A stretch of DNA of 6,555 nucleotides from an uncultured Hyphomicrobiales bacterium (GCA_903932565.1 CAIZGQ010000015.1:1-6555), one strand, 5' to 3'. Numbered from the stretch's first letter, positions 1 through 6,207 are shown. The notes: generated from the letters alone by a model not told the origin. Made by a program: numbers and translations.

Positions 1-1
1 C

Positions 2-715
2 GACGGCGGTTATCGCCTGACAGGATCCAAGATGTGGATCTCCAACGCGCCCATCGCGGACGTGTTTGTGGTCTGGGCCAAGTCCAGCGCGCATGACGGC
101 GAGATCCGGGGCTTTGTGCTCGAAAAGGGCATGAAAGGCCTCACCGCCCCCAAGATTGAGGGCAAGCTGAGCCTGCGCGCCTCCATCACCGGGGAGATCG
201 TGATGGACAATGTCGAAGTCGAGGAGGCCGCTCTGCTGCCCGGCGTTTCGGGCCTCAAGGGACCGTTCGGATGCCTCAATCGCGCCCGATATGGCATCTC
301 CTGGGGCGTGATGGGCGCGGCAGAGGATTGCTGGCACCGCGCGCGGACCTATGGGCTCGAACGCAAGCAGTTCGGTCGTCCACTTGCCCAGACCCAGCTC
401 TTTCAGAAAAAGCTCGCCGACATGCAGACTGAAATTGCGCTGGGGTTGCAGGCCTCCTTGCGGGTCGGTCGCCTGTTTGATGAGGGGCTGGCTGCGCCGG
501 AGATGATCTCCATCGTCAAGCGCAACAATTGCGGCAAGGCGCTCGACATCGCCCGCCTGGCCCGCGACATGCTGGGTGGAAATGGCATTCACAGCGCCTA
601 TCAGGTGATGCGCCATGCCCAGAACCTTGAAACGGTGAACACCTACGAGGGAACGCACGACATCCATGCGCTGATCCTGGGCCGTGCCATGACCGGCCTG
701 CAGGCCTTTTTCTGA
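2..715 (+). CDS. gcdH: Glutaryl-CoA dehydrogenase, C-terminal part (5' end outside window)
   Basis: FAD-dependent acyl-CoA dehydrogenase family enzyme that oxidises and decarboxylates glutaryl-CoA to crotonyl-CoA in the cytoplasm, in the degradation of lysine, tryptophan and glutarate, passing electrons to ETF. The reading frame is open from base 2 and starts mid-protein (DGGYRLTGSKMWISNAP), so about 238 residues of a protein usually near 390-400 are present: the middle beta domain and the whole C-terminal helical domain. GCDH-like signatures are the segments KMWISNAPIADVFVVWAK, YGLERKQFGRPLAQTQL and DMLGGNGI. The catalytic-base glutamate lies in TYEGTHDIHALILGRA (Glu codon at 647-649), the position of human GCDH Glu370. 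The protein ends at the usual place, TGLQAFF. The gene is visibly more GC-rich than the ABC cluster downstream. A different acyl-CoA dehydrogenase is unlikely given the TYEGTHDIHALILGRA motif. Confidence 0.93.
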   Translation, partial: DGGYRLTGSKMWISNAPIADVFVVWAKSSAHDGEIRGFVLEKGMKGLTAPKIEGKLSLRASITGEIVMDNVEVEEAALLPGVSGLKGPFGCLNRARYGISWGVMGAAEDCWHRARTYGLERKQFGRPLAQTQLFQKKLADMQTEIALGLQASLRVGRLFDEGLAAPEMISIVKRNNCGKALDIARLARDMLGGNGIHSAYQVMRHAQNLETVNTYEGTHDIHALILGRAMTGLQAFF

Positions 716-765
716 CCCAGTGACGCGTGTCGCCGGGTCCAGGATAGGGGCGCGGGCCTTTTGCT
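714..765 (+). terminator. Possible terminator hairpin(s) overlapping the gcdH stop codon
   Basis: Arms 714-718 (GACCC) and 735-739 (GGGTC) pair. After one A/C mismatch, 720-724 (GTGAC) pairs with 729-733 (GTCGC, one T-G wobble) around the loop GCGT. No T-run follows directly. An alternative, mutually exclusive stem is 735-740 with 754-759 (G-T wobbles allowed), followed by TTTGCTT from 760. It could end gcdH transcription or protect the 3' end of the mRNA. The pairing is seen directly; the function is inferred. Confidence 0.4.
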
Positions 766-781
766 TGAATAATGTGCCGCA

Positions 782-803
782 GTCTGGCATCTCGCCGCCA
801 GAC
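782..803. repeat. Perfect 7-bp inverted repeat (stem-loop) between gcdH and fpr
   Basis: GTCTGGC at 782-788 and GCCAGAC at 797-803 are exact reverse complements around an 8-base loop. There is no T-run on the + strand side. It is the second of three stem-loops in this gap. It may be a transcript-end structure, part of a dispersed palindromic repeat, or a protein-binding site. The sequence alone does not decide. Confidence 0.45.
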
Positions 804-817
804 GCTTAGGTTTGCTA

Positions 818-858
818 TGCGAGTGGTGCGGGGCAGAGCTGCCCCGGCGCTTCTCGTG
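818..858. repeat. Long imperfect hairpin upstream of fpr
   Basis: The core is a perfect 7-bp stem, CGGGGCA (829-835) with TGCCCCG (840-846), around the loop GAGC. It extends outwards with a single bulged base (847), then 825-828 with 848-851 (two wobbles), a T/T mismatch, then 819-823 (GCGAG) with 853-857 (CTCGT, one wobble), and a final T-G wobble at 818/858. About 17 base pairs sit within 41 bases. It lies just upstream of the possible fpr -35 box and is not followed by a T-run. It resembles REP-type palindromes or an RNA 3' end, but no second copy is present in the window. Confidence 0.5.
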
Positions 859-878
859 CCCAAATGCCGACGCTGCAG

Positions 879-907
879 TTGACAGTCGGATCGACGACGT
901 TACCGCT
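879..907 (+). promoter_or_regulatory. Possible sigma-70 type promoter for fpr
   Basis: A consensus -35 box TTGACA stands at 879-884. At 16-17 bases spacing the -10 region is poor (TACCGC at 901-906 or ACCGCT at 902-907), which is tolerable in alphaproteobacteria, where -10 boxes are loose. Transcription would begin near 913-915, leaving a leader of about 30 bases before the GTG start. The call rests mainly on the perfect -35 box and its position. Confidence 0.33.
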
Positions 908-942
908 TAGCGCCATGAAGTGGTTTAGATTGGGGTTTTGTT

Positions 943-1716
943 GTGAGTGCATTCTTCGAGGAACGGGTTTTGGCCGTTCACCATTGGACCGATACGCTCT
1001 TCAGCTTTACCACGACGCGCGACCCGGGCTGTCGCTTCCGCAACGGCCAGTTCGTCATGATCGGCTTGCCGGTCGACGGACGGCCACTGCTGCGCGCCTA
1101 TTCGATCGCCTCGCCAAATTACGCGGACAACCTCGAGTTTTTCTCGATCAAGGTTCCCAACGGGCCTTTGACGTCGCGCCTCCAGCACCTGAAGCCAGAT
1201 GATTCAATTCTCGTTGGCCGCAAGCCGACGGGCACTTTGCTGCTCGACAATCTGAAGGACGGCAAAAACCTCTATTTGCTCGCGACAGGCACCGGCCTCG
1301 CGCCCTTCCTGTCCACGATCCGGGATCCTGAAACTTACGAGCGTTTTGAAAAGGTCATTGTCGTGCATGGCGTGCGCACGGTCGCCGAACTCGCGTATCG
1401 CAAAATGATCGAGGAAGACTTGCCGAAGGATGAATTGCTCGGCGAGTTGATCGGTGACAAGCTGCGCTATTACCCGACGGTCACGCGCGAGCCCTTCAAG
1501 AACGAAGGCCGCATCACGGATCTGATCGACAGCGGCAAGCTTTTTAAAGATCTGGGACTACCAAGTTTTGATAAGGCCCGTGATCGTGTGATGCTCTGCG
1601 GGACGCCGCAATTGCTGGTTGATGTGCCCCAGCGTCTCGAAGCCCTTGGCTTTGAGGAGGGCAATACGGGTGAACCGGGTGACTACGTCATCGAAAAGGC
1701 CTTCGTCGAAAAGTGA
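943..1716 (+). CDS. fpr: Ferredoxin/flavodoxin-NADP+ reductase
   Basis: Cytoplasmic FAD enzyme that moves electrons between NADPH and ferredoxin or flavodoxin, serving biosynthetic redox enzymes and oxidative-stress defence. The protein has 257 residues, normal for bacterial FPR. The N-terminal FAD domain carries RAYS (residues 51-54), which binds the flavin, and GPLTSRL (74-80). The NADP domain carries ATGTGLAPF (114-122) and VMLCGTP (216-222). The C-terminus is AFVEK, as in the alphaproteobacterial type where Ala-Phe-Val faces the flavin, rather than a terminal aromatic residue. The start is GTG: an in-frame TGA at 916-918 rules out any ATG upstream, and GGGG at 932-935 gives a weak ribosome site 7 bases away. 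The gene is monocistronic, with non-coding gaps of more than 220 bases on both sides. Family assignment is secure; the physiological partner is not visible. Confidence 0.95.
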   Translation: MSAFFEERVLAVHHWTDTLFSFTTTRDPGCRFRNGQFVMIGLPVDGRPLLRAYSIASPNYADNLEFFSIKVPNGPLTSRLQHLKPDDSILVGRKPTGTLLLDNLKDGKNLYLLATGTGLAPFLSTIRDPETYERFEKVIVVHGVRTVAELAYRKMIEEDLPKDELLGELIGDKLRYYPTVTREPFKNEGRITDLIDSGKLFKDLGLPSFDKARDRVMLCGTPQLLVDVPQRLEALGFEEGNTGEPGDYVIEKAFVEK

Positions 1717-1720
1717 GTGA

Positions 1721-1750
1721 TCCTCAAAGACGGGGCGAGCTTTGTCAGGA
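1721..1750 (+). terminator. Weak hairpin directly after fpr
   Basis: TCCTCAAAG (1721-1729) pairs with CTTTG (1740-1744) and AGGA (1747-1750), with a two-base bulge (TC) and a 10-base loop. It starts four bases after the fpr stop codon, but no T-run follows. It is a plausible but unproven transcript end. Confidence 0.25.
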
Positions 1751-1806
1751 CGTCGATAGCAAGCCCAAGGCCACCTCAGGTATCAGCCAAACGCTTTACA
1801 TCTTGC

Positions 1807-1836
1807 TTGCCAAAGTGGTTGGATGAATTTTGAAAT
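1807..1836 (+). promoter_or_regulatory. Possible promoter of the nadC-like/ABC transporter operon
   Basis: TTGCCA at 1807-1812 matches five of six bases of the -35 consensus, and TGAAAT at 1831-1836 matches four of six of the -10 consensus, with an 18-base spacer. It is the best pair I found in the 232-base gap. Transcription would start near 1843 and give a leader of roughly 100 bases before the gene at 1949, containing the hairpin at 1842-1862. This is inferred by consensus match only. Confidence 0.3.
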
Positions 1837-1841
1837 ACGCC

Positions 1842-1862
1842 CTTGCCGGGAGGCGAGGCAAG
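1842..1862 (+). repeat. Stem-loop in the leader of the nadC-like operon
   Basis: CTTGCC (1842-1847) and GGCAAG (1857-1862) form a perfect 6-bp stem around a purine-rich 9-base loop. It would lie at the very 5' end of the proposed operon transcript, or could be an operator. No known riboswitch signature was recognised in the rest of the gap. Confidence 0.3.
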
Positions 1863-1933
1863 TTCGTTGGCGAAGCTCTGTTTCCGTATTGTCCATGAGG
1901 TCATCATGAAATGGAATGCAGACTTGTCGGCAC

Positions 1934-1940
1934 AAAAAGG
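1934..1940 (+). promoter_or_regulatory. Ribosome binding site deciding the nadC-like start
   Basis: AAAAAGG ends 8 bases before the ATG at 1949, while the in-frame ATG at 1916 has no Shine-Dalgarno-like bases at suitable distance. This favours the shorter protein. Confidence 0.5.
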
Positions 1941-1948
1941 CGACCGAA

Positions 1949-2785
1949 ATGTATGATCGTTTTTCCGTTATCAAAATGGTCGAAGCCTGGCTCAAGGAGG
2001 ATATCGGCTGCGTTGATCTGACGGCGCAGATCATGATTGATGCGTCTGCCACGGCCACGTTTCACATGAATGCGCGGGAATCTCTGACGATTGCGGGCAT
2101 TGAAGTTGCTGGTGCCGTTTTCAAAACATATGAGCCAACCTGCGACATCAAGGTGCTGGTTAGCGATGGCCAGCGTGTCGAAAAAGGCGATGTGCTGATG
2201 ATTGTCAGCGGTCCTGCGCAGGCTTTGCTGACCGCAGAACGCACAGCCCTGAACATCGTTCAGCGCCTGTCGGGCATTGCAACCGAGACTGCGAAATACG
2301 CGAAGGCCATTGCCCATACAAAGGCGCGCCTTTTGGATACGCGCAAGACAACGCCGGGTCTGCGCATGCTGGAAAAACACGCATCGTCCTGCGGTGGCGC
2401 TCTCAATCATCGCCTTGGGCTCGATAGCGGCGTTCTCTTGAAGGACAATCATATCGCCGTATGTGGCAGCATTACAGAAGCCGTGCGCCGCGCAAAACAG
2501 AAGGCGCCGGTTCTCAGCAAAATTGAAATTGAATGCGACCGCATGGAGCAAGTTGTCGAGGCCTGCGCTGCAGGTGTCGATGTCATTCTGCTCGACAACA
2601 TGCAAATCCCGGAAATTCTGAAGGCTGTTGGACACGTCGCTGGTCGTGCCGCAATCGAGGCATCGGGGGGAATTCGCCTCGATACAATCGCCGCGATTGC
2701 AGAAACCGGCGTGGATTATGTGTCAACAAGCAAGCCCTTGCAGTCGGCACCTGCGGTCGACATCGGGTTGGATGCGCCACGCTGA
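1949..2785 (+). CDS. NadC-like quinolinate phosphoribosyltransferase (carboxylating nicotinate-nucleotide diphosphorylase)
   Basis: The family converts quinolinate plus phosphoribosyl pyrophosphate to nicotinate mononucleotide, CO2 and pyrophosphate, the step that feeds NAD synthesis. The protein has 278 residues, the normal length. Family landmarks: ERTALN with Arg98; DTRKTTPGLR (from 130, Arg132/Lys133); NHRLGL (His154/Arg155); LLKDNH (Lys165/Asp166); the acidic IEIE strand (Glu193/Glu195); LLDN (Asp216); ASGGI (238-242). All the substrate-binding residues expected of NadC can be placed. Oddities: CGGAL replaces the usual glycine-rich CGGG, and the phosphate-loop end reads STSKPLQSAPAVD instead of the common SVGALTHS type. 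An in-frame ATG at 1916 would add 11 residues. No nadA or nadB is adjacent; the gene heads an ABC importer cluster, with modA beyond. The related ModD is less likely because ModD proteins lack the Lys-Asp of LLKDNH. I give no symbol because the true role is open. Confidence 0.88.
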   Translation: MYDRFSVIKMVEAWLKEDIGCVDLTAQIMIDASATATFHMNARESLTIAGIEVAGAVFKTYEPTCDIKVLVSDGQRVEKGDVLMIVSGPAQALLTAERTALNIVQRLSGIATETAKYAKAIAHTKARLLDTRKTTPGLRMLEKHASSCGGALNHRLGLDSGVLLKDNHIAVCGSITEAVRRAKQKAPVLSKIEIECDRMEQVVEACAAGVDVILLDNMQIPEILKAVGHVAGRAAIEASGGIRLDTIAAIAETGVDYVSTSKPLQSAPAVDIGLDAPR

Positions 2786-2857
2786 GCCACCAGTGCTTGT
2801 CCGGTCCGCAAAGCTGAGTTTTAAAACGTGCGCCGCAAACAGAAGAAATGCACGCCG

Positions 2858-3847
2858 ATGATGTCTGAAATGCGCGCTGGATTTGTCGGCCTTGCTGGAC
2901 TGCTGGCAACGACTTTGGCTGCGGGCTTGGGCGGGGTCGCGACGGCGGATGAAATCTCGGTGACGCAATGGGGCAATAGTCTCTACGGCGCACCCTTTGC
3001 TGTCTCAATCGAAAGCGGCCTTTTCAAACAGGCAGGGATCGATATCACTGGCGTGATTGGCTCCAACGGCGGCGGCACCAGTGTGCGCAACATTCTCGCC
3101 AGTGACACGCCTTATGGTGAGGTTGCCATGGCCGCAGCGCTTGCAGCCGCACGGCAGGGGCTTGATGTTGTGATCGTCAATTCGGGCACCCGCACGGTGG
3201 CGGAATCAACCCTCGTGACCATGCCAAATTCTTCCGTGAGCCAGCTCAGCGATCTTGTCGGTCAGAAGATCGCCATCACGTCGCCGAAATCAACGTCGGA
3301 AATGGTTTTTCTGATGGAGCTGGCAGACAAGAAAATCGACGCGACAAAAATCGAGCGTATTGCGTCGGGCGGCTACACACAGGGTCTCACAATGCTGGAG
3401 CAGGGCGCTGTTGCTGCCGCGGTCCTGATTGAGCCGCTGTCGATCCTGCGCGCTGACCGGTACAAAACGATTGCCCGGGCGAAGGCGATCCTGCCGGCCA
3501 TGACGACCTCGGTTGGGATCACCACACGCGCGTATGCCAAGGCACATCCGGAGAAACTGAAGGCTGTGATTGCCGGTCGTCGTCTGGGTGTTCAGGCAAT
3601 TTACGCCGATCCCGTCGGCGCATCTCGCATGATGGCCAAGCAGTACAACATGGATCCAGTGCTCGCAGAGACAGCGATGAACAATATGATTCCCGTCCGC
3701 ATGTGGAGCGAAGGTGGATTCAACACGGTCGAACTGAACAGGATTGCAGACGGTCTCAAGCTCGTTGGCGAAATTGATGCGCTACCCGATTGGTCAAAGC
3801 TCATCGACAAAAGCTTTTTGGCTGAAGATCTGCAGGGCGAGCAGTGA
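2858..3847 (+). CDS. NitT/TauT-family ABC transporter substrate-binding protein (NMT1/THI5-like)
   Basis: Periplasmic receptor that captures the ligand and hands it to the membrane importer encoded next. With the chosen ATG it has 329 residues. Residues 6-30 are a Sec-type signal peptide with a hydrophobic core and a likely cut after VATA, before DEIS. The mature part begins with the family pattern ISVTQWGNSLYGAPFAVSIE, then ESGLFKQAGIDI, and holds the two-lobe NMT1/THI5 fold, with GSNGGGTSVRNILAS and ITSPKSTSEM as likely ligand-facing loops. The start is uncertain: GTG at 2828 and ATGs at 2861 and 2870 are in frame. AGAAGA at 2841-2846 best serves 2858. The gap after the nadC-like gene is 72 bases or less and shows no terminator, so the two are probably co-transcribed. 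Relatives bind nitrate, sulfonates, pyrimidines, riboflavin or other small molecules; the ligand here is unknown. Confidence 0.88.
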   Translation: MMSEMRAGFVGLAGLLATTLAAGLGGVATADEISVTQWGNSLYGAPFAVSIESGLFKQAGIDITGVIGSNGGGTSVRNILASDTPYGEVAMAAALAAARQGLDVVIVNSGTRTVAESTLVTMPNSSVSQLSDLVGQKIAITSPKSTSEMVFLMELADKKIDATKIERIASGGYTQGLTMLEQGAVAAAVLIEPLSILRADRYKTIARAKAILPAMTTSVGITTRAYAKAHPEKLKAVIAGRRLGVQAIYADPVGASRMMAKQYNMDPVLAETAMNNMIPVRMWSEGGFNTVELNRIADGLKLVGEIDALPDWSKLIDKSFLAEDLQGEQ

Positions 3848-4695
3848 TGGACGACGTCAGCCACCAGGTTTCAGCGCGCGAAACTGGTGAGCAGGCGATT
3901 ATTGCAAAATTAAGTGGCGTGACCCGTGATTATCCAGCGGCGCGCGGTGCCAAGCCGCTTCATGCACTTGGGCCAATCGATCTCGAACTCAAACAAGGCG
4001 AGTTCTTTTCGGTCGTCGGCCCGTCTGGTTGCGGCAAGTCAACATTGCTCGATATTTTGACAGGGCTCAGCCCGCCGACAGCGGGCACCGCGACCTTTGA
4101 AGGCAAGCGCATTCACGGCGTGCCCGATGGGGTGGGTGTTGTCTTTCAGGAAGACGCGACATTTCCCTGGCTCGATGTTGAAGCAAACTTGAGTTTCGGC
4201 CTGAAGCAATTGCAGCTCAGTGCTCGCGAGAGACAAGACCGCGTTGAGCAGGCCCTACGCATTATGGGACTTGTTGGCTTTCGATCGGCATTTCCTGCGC
4301 AGCTCAGTGGCGGCATGCGTCAGCGCGTCTGCATTGCCAGAACATTGGTGACACAGCCACGATTGATTGTCCTCGACGAGCCCTTTGGATCTCTGGACCA
4401 ACAAACGCGATTGCTGATGGGCGATGAATTGTTGCGGATTTGGCGCGAAACGGGTGCCACCGTTTTTTTCATCACCCATTCCATCGATGAAGCGGTCATG
4501 TTGTCTGACCGCGTGGGCGTGATGTCTGCGAGGCCCGGCACGTTCATCGATATGCTGGAGACCGGCTGGGCGCAAAAGCGCGACAGCCGAAATGTGGCCG
4601 ACCCGCATTTTGGCAAACTTACAGGCCAAATCTGGGGAAAGTTACGCGGTGAAGCGCTGCGACAAATGCAGCTCCAAAACGACGTCGCACTATGA
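3847..4695 (+). CDS. NitT/TauT-family ABC transporter ATP-binding protein
   Basis: Cytoplasmic ATPase that powers the importer. It has 282 residues and every ABC motif: Walker A GPSGCGKST (58-66), Q-loop VFQEDATFPW with Gln101, signature LSGGMRQR (from 153), Walker B LIVLDEP (173-179, catalytic Glu178), D-loop SLD, and H-loop FITHSIDEA with His211. The Q-loop followed by FPW and the H-loop are typical of the SsuB/TauB/NrtD group. The ATG at 3847 overlaps the TGA of the binding-protein gene by one base (TGATG), with AGGGCGAG just upstream as ribosome site; a GTG at 3844 would add one residue. It overlaps the next gene by four bases (ATGA), so translation is probably coupled. One ATPase gene serves two permeases, so an ATPase homodimer is expected. 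Confidence 0.95.
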   Translation: MDDVSHQVSARETGEQAIIAKLSGVTRDYPAARGAKPLHALGPIDLELKQGEFFSVVGPSGCGKSTLLDILTGLSPPTAGTATFEGKRIHGVPDGVGVVFQEDATFPWLDVEANLSFGLKQLQLSARERQDRVEQALRIMGLVGFRSAFPAQLSGGMRQRVCIARTLVTQPRLIVLDEPFGSLDQQTRLLMGDELLRIWRETGATVFFITHSIDEAVMLSDRVGVMSARPGTFIDMLETGWAQKRDSRNVADPHFGKLTGQIWGKLRGEALRQMQLQNDVAL

Positions 4696-5447
4696 GGCCG
4701 CCGGGGCTGCTCGCCGCCCTGATTGTGTTCGGAGCCATAGGCCTTCTGGAAACCGCCTGTCAAACGGGTCTTTTGCAGCACAGCGTTGTTTTGCCGCCCA
4801 GCGAAATCGCTGCAAGCCTGTGGAACATATTACAAAGCGGTGCCTTCAATCGCGCAATATTTTTAACACTTTCGAACATATTCATCACGGCCGCCCTGGC
4901 GATTTTTTTCGGATTTGTTGTTGGTGTGCTGCTTCATTCCGTTTCATATCTTCGCGCGGGACTTGAGCCCTTTCTGGCATCCTATTACGCGATTCCAACC
5001 TTCATCTTCTACCCGGTTTTCATTGTTCTTTTTGGCGTTGGCAGTGCATCGATCATCGCCATTTCTGTTTTGCTTGCCATTGTCGCGATGATCACAGCCA
5101 CATTAAGTGGCCTCGACCGCATTCCAATTGTTCTGCGAAAAACTGCCAAGGTCATGCGGCTGAATACGCTGGAAACAGCGGTTTCAATCCTACTTCCCTC
5201 AGCGTTGCCATACCTCGTCACGGGGGCCAGACTTGCAATCGCCTATGCGTTTATTGGCGTGATTGCGTCTGAGTTCATTCTTTCGGGCCAGGGCGTGGGC
5301 TATGCGATTTCCTACGCATATAATAATTTCGACAATCAGACGATGTACGGGTTGATCCTTCTGATCATCTTGATCGTCGTGGGCACCAACATGCTGCTTG
5401 ATGCGTTTGATCGCCGCCAGCCTACGCAAACAGCAAGGAATCGCTAG
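4692..5447 (+). CDS. NitT/TauT-family ABC transporter permease, first of two
   Basis: Inner-membrane channel subunit, 251 residues, of the SsuC/TauC (BPD_transp_1) type. About six hydrophobic segments are visible, roughly at residues 6-24, 60-82, 100-117, 119-137, 181-197 and 218-238. Between the fourth and fifth lies the EAA-type cytoplasmic loop that docks on the ATPase, reading AKVMRLNTLETAVSILLP, where the usual glycine is replaced by Arg156. IPTFIFYPVFIVLFGVG matches the conserved segment of NitT/TauT permeases. The start ATG shares bases with the ATPase stop codon (ATGA) and has no clear Shine-Dalgarno, which fits coupled translation. The gene is visibly richer in A+T than gcdH. Sequence differences from the next permease suggest the two form a heterodimer. 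Confidence 0.92.
   Translation: MRPPGLLAALIVFGAIGLLETACQTGLLQHSVVLPPSEIAASLWNILQSGAFNRAIFLTLSNIFITAALAIFFGFVVGVLLHSVSYLRAGLEPFLASYYAIPTFIFYPVFIVLFGVGSASIIAISVLLAIVAMITATLSGLDRIPIVLRKTAKVMRLNTLETAVSILLPSALPYLVTGARLAIAYAFIGVIASEFILSGQGVGYAISYAYNNFDNQTMYGLILLIILIVVGTNMLLDAFDRRQPTQTARNR
5435..5440 (+). promoter_or_regulatory. Ribosome binding site deciding the start of the second permease
   Basis: AAGGAA lies inside the end of the first permease gene, 8 bases before the ATG at 5449. The in-frame TTG at 5398 and ATG at 5401 would need a 47-50 base overlap and lack a comparable site, so 5449 is favoured. Confidence 0.6.
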
Positions 5448-5448
5448 G

Positions 5449-6207
5449 ATGCGCAACCTTGGCCCGCCCCTTATCTTTCTTGTGCTCCTGCTTCTGGGGT
5501 GGGACGTCTTGCATCTGCAAATCGCGAACGGATCCATCAGTTCACCGCGTGAAGCTGGCGCCCGTCTCGTCGCCCTCATGAGCGGGGCTCGGTTTTGGGC
5601 GGATGTGGGCGAGACTGGATTTGCATTTGTTATCGCCTGTTTGCTGTCGATCATGTTTGGTGTGCTGATTGGGGTGGGGCTCGGCCTCAGCCGACTTGCA
5701 ACAGAAGCGTTTGAGCCGATTCTCGTCACATTTTATTCACTGCCAAAAGTAATCCTTTATCCATTGGTGTTGCTTGCCTTCGGCTTGGGCGCGTCAGCCA
5801 AGATTGCGTTTGGCGTGATGCACGGCCTTGTCCCGATGGCCTTGCTGACGCGCAACGCAATCGCAGAAATCAAACCTGTTTATCTGCGAAGTGCGAACGT
5901 CATGCAGCTGGATGGTTTCGCCACGCTAAGACTTGTTTTGTTGCCTGCTGTTTTGCCCGAGCTAGTTGGCGGCATGCGCATTGCTTTTTCGTTGAGTCTT
6001 CTCGGCGTGCTGATCGGTGAAATGTTTGCCGCAAAGCGGGGCTTGGGATTTGCTGCCATGAATGCGATGGGGCTTGGCGATATCAATACCATTCTGGCCA
6101 TCGGCCTATTTCTGGGAACATTTTCAGTTCTTGCAAATGTGATGATGCTGTCCGTGGAACGATCTCTGCGGCATGTTCATTCAAATTCGGTCACGCAAGC
6201 CGCATAA
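5449..6207 (+). CDS. NitT/TauT-family ABC transporter permease, second of two
   Basis: Second inner-membrane channel subunit, 252 residues from the chosen ATG, which follows the stop of the first permease gene by one base. Hydrophobic segments fall near residues 5-23, 57-79, 100-118, 119-137, 178-194 and 213-236. The EAA-type loop reads ANVMQLDGFATLRLVLLP, again without the usual glycine (Gln153). SLPKVILYPLVLLAFGLG is the family segment and corresponds to the matching stretch of the first permease. The two proteins are clearly homologous but far from identical, so they look like a long-standing pair, not a recent duplication. With the binding protein and ATPase they complete an importer. No terminator is evident after the stop, so read-through into modA is possible. 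Confidence 0.92.
   Translation: MRNLGPPLIFLVLLLLGWDVLHLQIANGSISSPREAGARLVALMSGARFWADVGETGFAFVIACLLSIMFGVLIGVGLGLSRLATEAFEPILVTFYSLPKVILYPLVLLAFGLGASAKIAFGVMHGLVPMALLTRNAIAEIKPVYLRSANVMQLDGFATLRLVLLPAVLPELVGGMRIAFSLSLLGVLIGEMFAAKRGLGFAAMNAMGLGDINTILAIGLFLGTFSVLANVMMLSVERSLRHVHSNSVTQAA

Noticed and set aside
516..863. Minus-strand open frame covering the gcdH end and part of the gap
   Set aside because: It overlaps a secure gene and the hairpin-rich gap. Its Arg/Pro/Gly-rich translation is typical of out-of-frame GC-rich DNA.
864..1202. 112-residue plus-strand open frame overlapping the fpr start
   Set aside because: It overlaps fpr in another frame and its translation shows no family resemblance.
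1904..2635. 243-residue open frame on the minus strand opposite the nadC-like gene
   Set aside because: It lies fully antisense to a gene with clear family motifs, its protein resembles no family I know, and it reads as a codon-usage shadow.
1949..2785. Naming the NadC-like gene modD because modA is nearby
   Set aside because: The LLKDNH and NHR residues follow NadC, whereas ModD proteins typically have a changed segment there. Proximity alone is not enough.
5199..5729. 176-residue minus-strand open frame across the two permease genes
   Set aside because: It is antisense to two well-supported membrane proteins, is low in recognisable motifs, and has no ribosome site of note.
2858..6207. Thiamine-precursor (HMP) transporter with a TPP riboswitch
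   Set aside because: NMT1/THI5-like proteins invite this idea, but no TPP riboswitch core such as CTGAGA was found upstream and no thiamine gene is adjacent.
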